Assembly (NCBI GenBank): GCA_022844485.1
Contig: JALHLQ010000005.1
Span: 62,001-126,000, forward strand
Origin: Xanthobacteraceae bacterium
GTDB taxonomy: Bacteria; Pseudomonadota; Alphaproteobacteria; Rhizobiales; Xanthobacteraceae
Length of the DNA stretch: 64,000 nucleotides
Direction: 5' to 3'
Part shown: piece after piece, positions 21,637-30,920 of the stretch
How the letters are laid out: every line of letters starts with the position of its first letter
How positions within the stretch are numbered: the first letter of the stretch is position 1
Notes under the pieces: model-generated
Told to the model about the DNA's origin: nothing
Databases searched by the model: none
The model's input: the letters and a program-made list of their open reading frames with translations, nothing else
Translations under genes and position numbers: made by a program

Positions 21637-22884
21637 ATGGATGAGCGGGTGAGCGCAACGGATGCAGGCCCCGCGCCGCGGCACAGGACCGTGGCGGTGG
21701 ATATTGGTCGCGTGCGCGTCGGCGGCGGCGCGCCGATCGTCGTGCAGTCGATGACCAATACCGACACGGCGGACGCGGAGGCGACGGCGCGGCAGGTGGC
21801 GGCGCTGGCTCGCGCCGGCTCTGAGATCGTGCGAATCACCGTCGACCGCAACGAGGCGGCGGCGGCAGTGCCGCGCATCCGCGAACAGCTCTTGCGGATG
21901 GGAGTGGAGGTGCCGCTGGTCGGCGACTTCCACTACATCGGCCACAAGCTGCTCGCCGATCATCCCGCATGCGCGGACGCGCTCGACAAGTACCGCATCA
22001 ATCCCGGCAATGTCGGCTTCAAGGACAAGCGCGACCGGCAGTTCACGGCGATCATCGAGACGGCGCTGCGCTACGGCAAACCGGTGCGGATCGGCGCGAA
22101 CTGGGGCTCGCTCGACCAGGAACTCCTGACGCATCTGATGGATGAGAACGCGCAGGCGGCCCGCCCGCGCGACGCGCGCGCGGTGACGCGCGAAGCCATG
22201 GTGCAATCGGCGCTCTTGTCGGCACAGCGCGCCGAGGAGATCGGGCTGCCGCGATCGAAAATCATCCTCTCGGCGAAGGTGTCGGCGGTGCAGGACCTCA
22301 TCGCCATCTACCGGGAGCTTGCGCGACGCTCCGATTACGCGCTGCATCTCGGGCTCACCGAAGCCGGCATGGGCTCAAAAGGGATCGTCGCCTCGTCGGC
22401 GGCGATGGGCGTGCTTCTGCAGGAGGGAATCGGCGACACCATCCGCGTCTCGCTCACGCCGGATCCCGGCGGCGACCGCACGCTGGAGGTGAAGGTGGCG
22501 CAGGAATTGCTGCAGACGATGGGCTTTCGCACTTTCGTTCCGCTGGTCGCCGCGTGCCCCGGCTGCGGCCGCACGACCTCGACCACGTTCCAGGAATTGG
22601 CGCAGGAGATCCAATCCTTCATCCACGCCTCGATGCCGGACTGGAAGAGGCGCTATCCGGGCGTGGAGGCGCTCAATGTCGCGGTGATGGGCTGCATCGT
22701 GAACGGGCCGGGCGAATCCAAGCACGCCGATATCGGCATTTCGCTGCCGGGGACCGGCGAGCAGCCGACTGCGCCGGTGTTCATCGACGGCGAGAAAGCC
22801 GCCACGCTGCGCGGACCGACGCTGGCCGCCGATTTCAAGGCGATGGTCGTGGCCTATATCGAGAAGCGATGGGGCACGAAGTAG
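21637..22884 (+). CDS. ispG: 4-hydroxy-3-methylbut-2-en-1-yl diphosphate synthase
   Basis: This 415-aa [4Fe-4S] enzyme (GcpE) catalyses the penultimate step of the non-mevalonate isoprenoid pathway, converting MEcPP to HMBPP. The N-terminal TIM barrel begins with [20 protein letters not shown], and the cluster cysteines appear in CPGCGRT and [10 protein letters not shown]. Length fits the bacterial form. The polyprenyl diphosphate synthase at 28063-29007 would use its downstream products. Confidence 0.96.
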   Translation: MDERVSATDAGPAPRHRTVAVDIGRVRVGGGAPIVVQSMTNTDTADAEATARQVAALARAGSEIVRITVDRNEAAAAVPRIREQLLRMGVEVPLVGDFHYIGHKLLADHPACADALDKYRINPGNVGFKDKRDRQFTAIIETALRYGKPVRIGANWGSLDQELLTHLMDENAQAARPRDARAVTREAMVQSALLSAQRAEEIGLPRSKIILSAKVSAVQDLIAIYRELARRSDYALHLGLTEAGMGSKGIVASSAAMGVLLQEGIGDTIRVSLTPDPGGDRTLEVKVAQELLQTMGFRTFVPLVAACPGCGRTTSTTFQELAQEIQSFIHASMPDWKRRYPGVEALNVAVMGCIVNGPGESKHADIGISLPGTGEQPTAPVFIDGEKAATLRGPTLAADFKAMVVAYIEKRWGTK

Positions 22885-22889
22885 GCCGA

Positions 22890-23126
22890 CTACTTCGTCT
22901 GCCTGTCGGCATAACTGTCCACCAGCGCGCGGATCATCCGCTGATAGGGCACGCGCCGCTTTTGCGCTTCGCGTTTGAAGAATGCGACGCTGCGGCGGCT
23001 GAGCGACAACGTGATCTTCACGTTATTTTCGCGAAGAACGAGCTCTTCGGGTGAGGGAAGGAAATCGGCAACGACCTTTACCTTGCCAATCTCACCCTTC
23101 GTGTATTTCACGGTTTTCTTGGTCAT
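22890..23126 (-). CDS. brnA: BrnA-type antitoxin
   Basis: This 78-aa protein ends in a ribbon-helix-helix DNA-binding segment (NNVKITLSLSRRSVAFFKR). Its N-terminal region would wrap the toxin. ATG at 23126 is preferred over 23162 because it gives a typical BrnA length; it lies inside the 3' end of the toxin gene (35-bp overlap). BrnA proteins neutralise BrnT and repress their own operon as a complex. Confidence 0.78.
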   Translation of the reverse strand: MTKKTVKYTKGEIGKVKVVADFLPSPEELVLRENNVKITLSLSRRSVAFFKREAQKRRVPYQRMIRALVDSYADRQTK

Positions 23127-23391
23127 AGATAATCTTGCCTTTCCGCCAATAACCCGCGCCAAAGATGCGAATGCGGTCGCTTCTATACGTGAACCGGACG
23201 GTCAGTATGCCGTCGCCCACTTGGCCAAAACAGAAATATCTCCGCTCTTGGTTGCTGTGGCCAAGATCTTCAGCGATCACGCGGCGCCGATCCAGAAACG
23301 CATGCTGCGCCGTTTCGAACGACACGCCATGTTTCAATTGGTTGACTCGGTTCTTCCGGTCATCCCATTCGAAGCGCGGCGACATCCTCAT
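23092..23391 (-). CDS. brnT: BrnT-type toxin (RelE-fold ribonuclease)
   Basis: The protein shows the BrnT opening FEWDDRKNRVNQLKHGVSF and the C-terminal RIFGAGYWRKGK block; BrnT members are ribosome-independent or RelE-like RNases. The start is uncertain: ATGs at 23409, 23391 and 23385 are in frame and none has a good ribosome-binding site. 23391 is chosen because the operator-like palindrome covers the upstream one. Toxin precedes antitoxin, the usual brnTA order. Confidence 0.78.
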   Translation of the reverse strand: MRMSPRFEWDDRKNRVNQLKHGVSFETAQHAFLDRRRVIAEDLGHSNQERRYFCFGQVGDGILTVRFTYRSDRIRIFGAGYWRKGKIIYDQENREIHEG

Positions 23392-23413
23392 ATATGGCCA
23401 TGGTGCCATATAT
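23390..23413. promoter_or_regulatory. Candidate brnTA operator palindrome
   Basis: A perfect inverted repeat ATATATGGC-N6-GCCATATAT overlaps the 5' end of brnT. A TACATA hexamer on the minus strand just upstream could serve as the -10 element. Position and symmetry fit autorepression by the BrnA ribbon-helix-helix protein. Confidence 0.5.
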
Positions 23414-23463
23414 ATGTATGGTTGTCACGCATTCATTTGGTTCAGGCGGGTCGTCCCGGACGC

Positions 23464-24696
23464 TTATGCGTGCCTGAGCGCCTCGATCGGATCGAGACGG
23501 GAGGCGCGGAGCGCCGGATACCAGCCGAAGAAGATGCCGACGAGGCCTGCAAAAACCACGGCGAGCAGCACGGTGGCCGGTTCGAGCAGCAGCGGCCAGC
23601 CGGCGCCGCGGGCAATGAAATAGGCAGCGCCAATGCCGAGCGCGACGCCGATCGCGCCGCCGATGATCGAGAGGCCCGCGGCTTCGATCAAGAACTGCCG
23701 CAGGATGTCGCGGCGGCGCGCGCCGATGGCAAGCCGCAAGCCGATCTCGCGCGTGCGCTCCGTCACCGACACGAGCATGATGTTCATGATCCCGATGCCG
23801 CCGACAGCGAGCGACACGCCGGCGACCGCGGCCAAGAGCAGCGCCAGCGTGCGCGCGCTCGCCTCGCGGGTGGCGGCGATATCGGCGAGGTTGCGGATGG
23901 AAAAATCATCGTCCTGGTTCGGCTGCAGCCGGTGGCGCTGGCGCAGCAGCGCCTTTACGTCGTCCTCGGTCTGCGGAATGCTCATGCCGTCGCGCACCTT
24001 GACGTAGATCGAGCCGACGGAGCGCGCATTCGCCTGGTTGCGGCCGAGCACGCGCTGGCGCGCGGCGTTCAGCGGCACGAACACGACATCGTCCTGGTCC
24101 TGGCCCCAGGTGGTCTGGCCCTTCTTCCCCATCACGCCGATGACGCGGAAGGGCACGTTGCGGACGCGCAGCTCCTCGCCGATCGGATCGACGCCGCCGA
24201 AGAGATTGCGTGCAACGGTCTGTCCGAGCAGCGCAACCTGCGCGCCGCGCGCGATTTCCTCGGGCTCGAATGGGCGGCCCGCCTCGACATCCCATTCGCG
24301 CGCCTCGAACCAGCCGAGATCGATGCCGAACACGGGGGCGGACCAATTCGCGCCGCCGGCCACAAGCTGCGACGTGCCGCGCACGCTCGGCGCGGTGACC
24401 TGGACCGTCGCGATCTCCTTGGCGATGGCGGCAGCGTCATCGTCGGTGAGGGTCGAGGCGGCCCCGGCGCCAAGACGCACGCCGCCTTGCGTCACATTGC
24501 CGGGCACCACGACAAGCAGGTTCGAGCCGAGGCTGCGGATTTGCGCGACCACCTGCTCGCGTGCGCCGCCGCCAACCGCCACCATCGCGATCACCGCGGC
24601 GACGCCGATGATAATGCCGAGCATGGTCAGGGCCGAGCGCATCTTGTGCAGGCGCAGCGCATCCACGGCGGAGATGACGGCGTCGTTCAAGGTCAT
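23464..24696 (-). CDS. MacB-type ABC transporter permease
   Basis: This 410-aa protein has one N-terminal transmembrane helix (RSALTMLGIIIGVAAVIAMV), a large MacB periplasmic core domain (about residues 45-270) and three C-terminal helices of the FtsX fold. It ends EALRHA, typical for the family. Unlike E. coli MacB it carries no ATPase; that is the adjacent gene, with which it overlaps by 4 bp. With the MacA-like adaptor it forms a tripartite export system for peptides, lipids or drugs. Confidence 0.92.
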   Translation of the reverse strand: MTLNDAVISAVDALRLHKMRSALTMLGIIIGVAAVIAMVAVGGGAREQVVAQIRSLGSNLLVVVPGNVTQGGVRLGAGAASTLTDDDAAAIAKEIATVQVTAPSVRGTSQLVAGGANWSAPVFGIDLGWFEAREWDVEAGRPFEPEEIARGAQVALLGQTVARNLFGGVDPIGEELRVRNVPFRVIGVMGKKGQTTWGQDQDDVVFVPLNAARQRVLGRNQANARSVGSIYVKVRDGMSIPQTEDDVKALLRQRHRLQPNQDDDFSIRNLADIAATREASARTLALLLAAVAGVSLAVGGIGIMNIMLVSVTERTREIGLRLAIGARRRDILRQFLIEAAGLSIIGGAIGVALGIGAAYFIARGAGWPLLLEPATVLLAVVFAGLVGIFFGWYPALRASRLDPIEALRHA

Positions 24697-25457
24697 TCGG
24701 CGGGGATCCTTTCCGGCGCAGCCGGCGTGCTCGGGGGCTGCATCGGCTTCTGCAGCGCCTTGCGCGCGTCGGCCGCCTCCTGGCGCGTGTCGCTCAAGAC
24801 GCGGCCGTCCAGGAAGCGGATCAGGCGCGAGGCATAGGCGGCGATGTCGGGCTCGTGGGTCACGATCACGATGGTCGCGCCCTCGCGGTTGAGCGCCTGC
24901 AACAGGCCCATCAGCTCGAGCGAGGTGCGGCTGTCAAGCGCGCCGGTCGGCTCGTCGGCGAGCAGGACCTTCGGCTGGTTCACAAGCGCGCGCGCAATCG
25001 CGACGCGCTGTTGCTGGCCTCCGGACAGCTGCGTCGGCAGATGGCGGATGCGGTCGGCGAGGCCCACGCGCCTGAGCGCGGCGGCGGCCCGCTCCCGGCG
25101 GAGGCCCCGCTCGACGCCGGCGTAGATCAGCGGAAGCTCGACATTGCTCAAGGCGTCGAGACGATCGAGCAGATTGAACTGCTGGAACACGAAACCGATC
25201 TTCCGATTGCGGATAGCGGCGAGCGCGTCGGGGCCGAGCGCGGAGACCTCCTCGCCGTCGAGCCAGAAGCGTCCGGAGGTCGGGCGGTCGAGACAGCCGA
25301 CGACGTTCATGAACGTCGATTTGCCCGACCCCGAGGGGCCCATCACGGCGGCGAAATCTCCGGCTTCGATCGACAAAGTGACATCGAGCAGCGCGGTGAC
25401 GGTTTCATCGCCAAGCCGGTAGAGGCGCGTCAGCTTTTCAGTGCGGATGAGAGGCAT
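24693..25457 (-). CDS. MacB-type ABC transporter ATP-binding protein
   Basis: This 254-aa LolD/MacB-family ATPase has Walker A GPSGSGKST, signature LSGGQQQRVAIARAL and Walker B VLLADEPTGALD. The frame is open further upstream, but ATG at 25457 begins MPLIRTEKLTRLYRLGDE, the usual family start, and leaves a 10-bp gap to the adaptor gene. A C-terminal extension after the ATPase core is rich in Ala and Pro (about residues 220-254). Confidence 0.92.
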   Translation of the reverse strand: MPLIRTEKLTRLYRLGDETVTALLDVTLSIEAGDFAAVMGPSGSGKSTFMNVVGCLDRPTSGRFWLDGEEVSALGPDALAAIRNRKIGFVFQQFNLLDRLDALSNVELPLIYAGVERGLRRERAAAALRRVGLADRIRHLPTQLSGGQQQRVAIARALVNQPKVLLADEPTGALDSRTSLELMGLLQALNREGATIVIVTHEPDIAAYASRLIRFLDGRVLSDTRQEAADARKALQKPMQPPSTPAAPERIPAE

Positions 25458-25467
25458 TCCGACACCG

Positions 25468-27210
25468 TCAAAAGCCGAAGCGCGGTCCGCTCGGACGCGC
25501 ATCGGCGCGCGGTCCGCCGGCAACGATCACCTCGCGGCCGACCTCGAGCGGGCCCGAGATGATCTCGGTCACGCCGCCGTCGCTCGCGCCGATGCGAATG
25601 GTGACGCCTTCCGGATTGCCGTTGCGCCCGAGAACGAAGACACGCCCGGTTTGTCCGGCGGCGCCGGCATTGGCGTAACGCGCGCGGATGTCCTCGAAGC
25701 GCACGCGCTGCTCCAGCGTCAAGATGGCCGCGATCCGCTGTTCCATGTCGGCGCGCATGGCGCGGAAACGCTCGCGGCGGACGGCGGCATCGCCTTCGCC
25801 ATTGCCGGCAAAGGATTTGCGCGCATCGGCGAGAATGGCGTCAAGCTCCTCCTGCTGTCCGCTCGTCAGGCTGAGTTCGCTGCGAAGTTCCGAAACGAAT
25901 GCCTGAACATTGGCGCCGCCTGACCCGCCGCCCCCCGGCCGAACCTGAGGCGGCGCCTGGCGCGTCGGATCGCCGGGAGGTTGGCCCGGCGTTTGCGGCT
26001 GCGCCTCGCTGGCGAGCGCCGGCGGACGCCAGCGCAGCGCCGCGTTCGGCACGCGCAAGGCGTCTTCGCGGCGCTCGGTTTCGATGCGCAAGTTCGCGGT
26101 CATTCCCGGCAGGAGTTCGGCGCGCGGGTTTTCAACGGAGACGATGGCCGTGTAGATGACGACGTTCTGCACCGTCTGGGAGCCGAGCCGCACCTGCTTC
26201 ACCGTGCCCTCGAAGGTGCGGCCCGGATAGGCATTGACCGTGAAGGAGACACGCTGGCCTGGCCGCACGCGACCGACGTCGGCCTCGTCGACCTGCGCGG
26301 CGATTTCCATCTGCCGCAGATCATCCGCAATCAGGAAAAGCGTCGGCGCCTGCAGCGAAGCGGCAACGGTCGCCCCGAGCTCGATATTGCGCTGGATCAC
26401 GACCCCGGAGACCGGCGATCGGATGTCGGTGTTGCGGAGATCGACCTCGATCTGGCGCACCTGCGCCTCGCGCTGCGCCAGTTGCGCGCTCACGGACTTC
26501 ACTTGCGCCTGGGCAACCTGCAAATCCGCTCGCAGCCCGAGCTGTTGCGCGCGGGCGGAGGCAAGCTGCGCGCGAGCGGATTCGAGGGAGGCGCTTTGCG
26601 CATCGCGTTGCGCGCGCGCCGTCTCCAGGGCTGCCTCGGCGGCAACCCCGCGGGCGCGCAATTCAGTCTGCCGATTGAGCACGCGCTCCGCCTCCGCCAG
26701 CAGCGCCTCGTTGCGCGCAATCTGCGCTTCCGCGTCGGACTGGGTAGCGCGCGCCCGCTCGATCTCGGCGTGCACTTTCTCGATCTGCGCTTCCTGGACC
26801 TGGCGTTGCGCACGAATCTGGTCGAGGTCGGCCCGCGCCGCATCCAGGCGGGCGCGGATCTGGTCGGAGTTCAAGCGCGCGACGACCTGGCCAGCCTGCA
26901 CCGCCGAATTGTAGTCGGCGAGAATTTCCACGACCTGTCCGGAAAGCTGCGATCCGACGATCACGGTTGTCGTGGGGTTGATGGCGCCTGACGCGTTCAC
27001 GGTCGCAACGATCGGACCGCGATCGATCTTCGCCAGCCGATAGGTCGGCTCCGCCGGCGCTGAAGCGAGGTCGGGAAAGACGTAGACGCTCGCGGCCGCC
27101 AGCACGGCGAGCAGGACAAACGCGATCAGAAACGGTCGTCTCACTGGGCCTGTGCTTTCGTCTGTTGGCGGCCGCCCGGGCTGGGAGGCCCGTCCTTGCG
27201 GCTTCTCCAT
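25468..27210 (-). CDS. MacA-like periplasmic adaptor with an inserted Spy/CpxP-like helical segment
   Basis: This 580-aa membrane-fusion protein has an N-terminal anchor (residues 27-43), a biotinyl-lipoyl hairpin with GQVVARLNSDQ, and a long Ala/Gln/Arg-rich coiled coil (about 110-235). A beta-barrel domain follows. MacA proteins are usually about 370-400 aa. Here residues about 396-512 form an extra Pro/Gly-rich linker plus helices containing LTSGQQEELDAIL and LTLEQRVRFEDI, which resembles Spy/CpxP LTxxQ repeats. After this insert the membrane-proximal domain resumes. The gene leads the efflux operon. Confidence 0.88.
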   Translation of the reverse strand: MEKPQGRASQPGRPPTDESTGPVRRPFLIAFVLLAVLAAASVYVFPDLASAPAEPTYRLAKIDRGPIVATVNASGAINPTTTVIVGSQLSGQVVEILADYNSAVQAGQVVARLNSDQIRARLDAARADLDQIRAQRQVQEAQIEKVHAEIERARATQSDAEAQIARNEALLAEAERVLNRQTELRARGVAAEAALETARAQRDAQSASLESARAQLASARAQQLGLRADLQVAQAQVKSVSAQLAQREAQVRQIEVDLRNTDIRSPVSGVVIQRNIELGATVAASLQAPTLFLIADDLRQMEIAAQVDEADVGRVRPGQRVSFTVNAYPGRTFEGTVKQVRLGSQTVQNVVIYTAIVSVENPRAELLPGMTANLRIETERREDALRVPNAALRWRPPALASEAQPQTPGQPPGDPTRQAPPQVRPGGGGSGGANVQAFVSELRSELSLTSGQQEELDAILADARKSFAGNGEGDAAVRRERFRAMRADMEQRIAAILTLEQRVRFEDIRARYANAGAAGQTGRVFVLGRNGNPEGVTIRIGASDGGVTEIISGPLEVGREVIVAGGPRADARPSGPRFGF

Positions 27211-27281
27211 TCCACTCGGCTGGAGAAGCCTCTAGCAGGCGCGGGCGCACGGGTCACATTACGGTTCCGACAGGTGCCGGC

Positions 27282-27992
27282 TCAGAACTTCCCATACTTC
27301 AGATAGGCTTCCTGCGGGTCCATGCCAGAGAGAATGCCTTTGCGAATGGCGCTTTCCGCCGACATGGCGGCCTCGGCTTTCTTTACGATCTCCAATGCCC
27401 GTGCAGCCGGGAGCACGACGATCCCATCGCGGTCGGCGAGTACGTAATCACCCGGAGAAATGCCGACCGGCCCGATCTTCACCGGTATGTCGATCGCCTC
27501 CGCCATCCAGTAGCCCACCACGTCGCGCGGCGTCGCATAACGCGCGTAGACGGGGAACCCCATCTCCATGAGAAACTCGACATCGCGCGTGCCGCCGTCG
27601 ACGATCACGCCGGGCACTCCCTTGCGCATGAGCGTCTCGCCCGAGAGCTCGCCCATATGGGCCACTTCGTCGTCATTGGCCTGAATCACCACGACATGTC
27701 CGGCCTTGGCTTTGGACAGGAAGCCGGTCCAGGCCAGCAGCGTCGCGTGCGCATCCGCCTTCTTGTTTACCCGCCCGCTCAAGGTGAAAACGGGACCGGC
27801 GACAGTCTTGGCGACGGTGAAGGGCCGGATCGTGTGCGGCAGCGTGAAATCGCGCAAGCCGAGGTCGCGCATGACATCGTGCACCACCCCCGTATAGAGG
27901 CGCTGCAACCGCGGGGTCACATTTCCCCCGCCAAGATCCTTTTCCACCGCCGCGGCGGCTTCATTGGCCAATGCAGACGCCTTCTTTGGCAT
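27282..27992 (-). CDS. RraA-like / HMG aldolase family protein
   Basis: This 236-aa protein belongs to the RraA family, which includes 4-hydroxy-4-methyl-2-oxoglutarate/oxaloacetate aldolases and regulators of RNase E. The active-site region GVIVDGGTRDVEFLME, with the Arg-Asp pair, is intact. The frame extends far upstream to 28403, but that part overlaps ispA antisense; ATG at 27992 gives a normal length. Aldolase (pyruvate-releasing) function is more likely than RNase control given the length, but the substrate is open. Confidence 0.82.
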   Translation of the reverse strand: MPKKASALANEAAAAVEKDLGGGNVTPRLQRLYTGVVHDVMRDLGLRDFTLPHTIRPFTVAKTVAGPVFTLSGRVNKKADAHATLLAWTGFLSKAKAGHVVVIQANDDEVAHMGELSGETLMRKGVPGVIVDGGTRDVEFLMEMGFPVYARYATPRDVVGYWMAEAIDIPVKIGPVGISPGDYVLADRDGIVVLPAARALEIVKKAEAAMSAESAIRKGILSGMDPQEAYLKYGKF

Positions 27993-28062
27993 GGCGTTCC
28001 CCGGTCTGTGCGGCTTTTGGCCGGACGGCAAGGGTTCATTCGAGCCCGAAATCACCGGATGC

Positions 28063-29007
28063 TCAAGTGCGACGATGCGCCACGAAGCGCACCGCCGCGC
28101 GCAAGACGTCCGCTTGCGTGCCAAAACATTCGAGCGCGCTTTGCGCCGCGTCGACCAAGCCTTCCAGGCGAGCCTGCGCCCCCGCGACGCCGAAGAGTCC
28201 GACCAATGTCGCCTTGCCGGCGCGCGCGTCCTTGCCCGTCGCCTTTCCCACCATCGTCGCCTCGCCGGAGGCGTCGAGGAGATCGTCACTGATCTGGAAG
28301 GCTTCGCCAAGCGCTGCGCCATAGCGGGCGAGCGCGACGCGCTTTTCGCCGTGCTCGTCGGCCATGTGAGCACCGGCCATGCATGCAAAACGCAGGAGCG
28401 CACCGGTCTTCATCGCTTGCAGCGCCACGATCTCTTCCGCGGCAAGCGAGAGTGCGCGCTGCGGATCGGAAAATCGGCCGTCGGCCATGAGATCGAGCAT
28501 CTGGCCGCCTACCATTCCGCCCGGCCCGGCCGCTTCGGCGAGCGTCGCGACAAGTCTGTTTCGGACGCGCGGATCGGGGTGCGTCGTTTCGCGGCTCATG
28601 ATGTCGAAGGCGAGCGTCAGCAGCGCATCGCCGACGAGAACGGCGGTCGCTTCGTCAAACGCCCTGTGCACCGTCGGCCGGCCGCGCCGCATGTCGTCAT
28701 TGTCGAGCGCGGGAAGGTCGTCATGCACCAGCGAATAGCAATGCAGGCATTCAAGCGCGGCGCCGACCTGAAGCGCGTGTTCGCGCGGAACGGCAAACAG
28801 CGCGGCGCTTTCGACAACGAGAAATGGCCGCAGGCGTTTGCCCCCGCCGAGCACGGCGTGGCGCATCGCCATTTTCAGGCGCGCCGGCCAGGGACGCTGG
28901 CCGGAGCCGGAGGTGCCCTCCAGCAGCTCCGCGAGCAGCGTCTCGATCTCGGACGCGATGCGCTCGAGACGGACATGGAACTCGGCATCGGCCTCGGCGT
29001 GATCCAT
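28063..29007 (-). CDS. ispA: Polyprenyl (farnesyl/geranylgeranyl) diphosphate synthase
   Basis: This 314-aa trans-prenyltransferase condenses IPP with allylic diphosphates. Both Asp-rich motifs are present: DDLPALDNDD (FARM, DDx4D type with an inserted pair, as in IspA/CrtE) and DDLLD (SARM). Further family segments are GGGKRLRPFL and EAFQISDD. The DDx4D spacing fits bacterial farnesyl or short-chain synthases; product length cannot be fixed by eye. Confidence 0.9.
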   Translation of the reverse strand: MDHAEADAEFHVRLERIASEIETLLAELLEGTSGSGQRPWPARLKMAMRHAVLGGGKRLRPFLVVESAALFAVPREHALQVGAALECLHCYSLVHDDLPALDNDDMRRGRPTVHRAFDEATAVLVGDALLTLAFDIMSRETTHPDPRVRNRLVATLAEAAGPGGMVGGQMLDLMADGRFSDPQRALSLAAEEIVALQAMKTGALLRFACMAGAHMADEHGEKRVALARYGAALGEAFQISDDLLDASGEATMVGKATGKDARAGKATLVGLFGVAGAQARLEGLVDAAQSALECFGTQADVLRAAVRFVAHRRT

Positions 29008-29114
29008 TGAAGCCAGCGATCTTTGCCCTGTGGAGGTCGTGTGCGATGGTATAGCCCAAATTCGCGACAGAGCCCGCCGGGCGATCTCGGCTCGCGATTA
29101 ACGTAAACCATCGC

Positions 29115-29864
29115 ATGTCTGAACCCGCAACTCGGCGCCTCTCCAAACCGGCGGCCCGCTTTCCGTTCGCCCGCATCCGCAAATGGGCCGGTGTGGCGCT
29201 GCTTGCGTTTCTCCTCCTGCCTTACCTGCTCGTTCCGCTCTACCGCTTTGCCGACCCGGTCTCGACCGTCATGCTGTGGCGCTGGATGACGGGCGCGAGG
29301 GTCGAGCGGCACTGGATGCCGCTCGAGCGGATCGCGCGTGTCTTGCCGCGCACCGTCATTGCGGCCGAGGACGCACGCTTCTGTGCCCATTGGGGCGTGG
29401 ACTTCGGCACCTTGCGTGAATTGCTCGAGGATATCGAGACCATGGGCGACCTCGGCGAGGTCCGCGGCGGATCAACCATCACGCAGCAGCTCGCGAAGAA
29501 CCTCTTCCTCTGGCAGGGCCGCAGCTACATCCGCAAGGCGCTGGAATTGCCGCTTGCGTTGTGGGTTGATCTGGTCGTTCCGAAGGGGCGGCAGATGGAA
29601 ATCTATCTGAACGTGGTCGCCTGGGGCCCTCATGGTGAATTCGGGGCGGAGGCCGGCGCGCGACGGGCCTTTGGCAAATCGGCCGCCAACCTCAACGCGC
29701 GCGAAGCCGCCTTGATGGCGGCCATGCTTCCGAATCCCCTCACGCGGACCGCATACCCGCCCAACGCCGCCCTGCGGCGTCTCGCTGGCGTGCATGAGGG
29801 CCGAGCCGCGCGCAGCCCCAAAATCGACAGCTGCCTCGGCCGGCCGCAGGCTCGGGAGCGATAG
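29115..29864 (+). CDS. mtgA: Monofunctional peptidoglycan glycosyltransferase
   Basis: This 249-aa GT51 enzyme polymerises lipid II into glycan strands at the outer face of the inner membrane. It has one N-terminal transmembrane helix (about residues 31-45) and the catalytic motifs [16 protein letters not shown] (Glu) and [17 protein letters not shown]. Divergently transcribed from ispA, with about 107 bp between them. Confidence 0.95.
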   Translation: MSEPATRRLSKPAARFPFARIRKWAGVALLAFLLLPYLLVPLYRFADPVSTVMLWRWMTGARVERHWMPLERIARVLPRTVIAAEDARFCAHWGVDFGTLRELLEDIETMGDLGEVRGGSTITQQLAKNLFLWQGRSYIRKALELPLALWVDLVVPKGRQMEIYLNVVAWGPHGEFGAEAGARRAFGKSAANLNAREAALMAAMLPNPLTRTAYPPNAALRRLAGVHEGRAARSPKIDSCLGRPQARER

Positions 29865-29998
29865 ACGGCTCGCCGACCCGGTCCGGCAAAACGGCCGGCG
29901 TTGGGGGTGTGGCAATTGCCGGCGCAATCCTCTATAAGCGCGCCTTCCCGATTTTGTCGCGTGCGCCCGCCAGGCCGGGCCGTTCGCAGGAGACCACC

Positions 29999-30184
29999 AT
30001 GGCCGTCCCGAAAAGAAAAACCTCGCCGTCAAAGCGCGGCATGCGCCGCTCGGCCGATGCCTTGAAACGGCCGGCTTACGTCGAGGACAAGGATTCCGGC
30101 GAATTGCGCCGACCGCATCACATCGATCGGAAGACCGGCATGTACAAAGGCCGCCAGGTGCTGAAGGTGAAAACCGAGGCATGA
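29999..30184 (+). CDS. rpmF: Ribosomal protein L32
   Basis: This is the 61-aa L32 of the large ribosomal subunit, starting [20 protein letters not shown]. Like many alphaproteobacterial L32 proteins it lacks the zinc-binding cysteines, having [17 protein letters not shown] instead. CAGGAG precedes the ATG by 7-8 bases. A strong terminator follows. Confidence 0.97.
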   Translation: MAVPKRKTSPSKRGMRRSADALKRPAYVEDKDSGELRRPHHIDRKTGMYKGRQVLKVKTEA

Positions 30185-30205
30185 GCGCGGCGGGTTGGGC
30201 ATAGC

Positions 30206-30230
30206 AAGGCCGGCCTCGCCGGCCTTTTCC
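30206..30230 (+). terminator. Rho-independent terminator of rpmF
   Basis: A perfect 9-bp stem AAGGCCGGC / GCCGGCCTT closes a CTC loop and runs into TTTTCCTTT, 20 bp after the rpmF stop. Confidence 0.85.
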
Positions 30231-30292
30231 TTTCTGGCCTGGAGCGGCGGCCGCCGCGAGGGTAAGCTGGCGCTTCGTATCGGTGCGCCGCC

Positions 30293-30730
30293 GTGAGCGA
30301 GCCAAGGCAATGGGGGTGTCGCGTGTTCCTGATCGGTTTTCCGCTGCTGGTCATTCCGCTGGCGATCTACAACATGATCGCGTTTCTTACGCCCGGCGTG
30401 AGATGGGACAGTCCGCTTACGAGCATCCATCTCGTGTCGCAGGCCAACTGGACCATGACGCTCGGTGACATCTTCATCCTGTTCTCGCTCATCGTGCTTT
30501 TTGTGGAGGTCATCAAGGCGACGCAGGCCACGTCCCGCTCGGTCGTGGACCATGGCCTGTCGATGCTTGTCTTCATCGCCGCCCTGATCGAGTTTCTCAC
30601 CGTGCCGCAAGCGGCAACGTCGACCTTCGTCATGCTCGTCATGTTATGCCTGTTCGATGTGGTGGCGGGATTCTCGGTGACGATCAAAACCGCCCGCCGC
30701 GACTTCACGGTCGACAAGGTCGAGGCCTGA
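30293..30730 (+). CDS. Hypothetical four-helix membrane protein
   Basis: This 145-aa protein has four hydrophobic segments (starting near VFLIGFPLLVIPLAIYN, LGDIFILFSLIVLF, SMLVFIAALIEFL and FVMLVMLCLFDVVAGF) and a short basic tail. GTG at 30293 has no clear ribosome-binding site; GTG at 30323 follows GGGGG with good spacing and would give a protein 10 residues shorter. I recognise no family beyond conserved hypothetical proteins of this group. Repeat copy 2 starts 8 bp after the stop. Confidence 0.65.
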   Translation: MSEPRQWGCRVFLIGFPLLVIPLAIYNMIAFLTPGVRWDSPLTSIHLVSQANWTMTLGDIFILFSLIVLFVEVIKATQATSRSVVDHGLSMLVFIAALIEFLTVPQAATSTFVMLVMLCLFDVVAGFSVTIKTARRDFTVDKVEA

Positions 30731-30738
30731 CCACGCGC

Positions 30739-30902
30739 TGGTGGTCCGATTCTGATATTCGCATCCCGTTTCGGAAGGCGATTTGCGAATGTTAGAATCC
30801 ATGGACCACTAGCAAGGATAACTTGCCAGTGGAGTTTTGGATTTGACATTCGCTTTGTGAGTCCGCTGCAAGTTGGGAGCGAATGTCAAATCCACTCCAC
30901 TG
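30739..30902 (+). repeat. Composite palindromic repeat, copy 2
   Basis: Module B (30741-30809) comes first, then the linker (30810-30828), then module A (30829-30900). Ends are CTGG instead of CTAG. B arms have two mismatches (CTGATATT against CTAACATT) and the bulge reads CAT instead of GAA. In the B centre TTTCGGAA replaces TTGCGGCA of the other copies, a paired change that keeps the symmetry. The element lies directly before the gamma-glutamyltransferase gene. Confidence 0.9.
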
Positions 30903-30920
30903 GCCCTGAAGGGCGCCCCC

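Noticed and set aside
22890-23409. Pair of unrelated hypothetical genes or a mobile-element remnant
   Set aside because: The toxin-first order, overlap, ribbon-helix-helix C-terminus and BrnT motifs together fit a brnTA module better.
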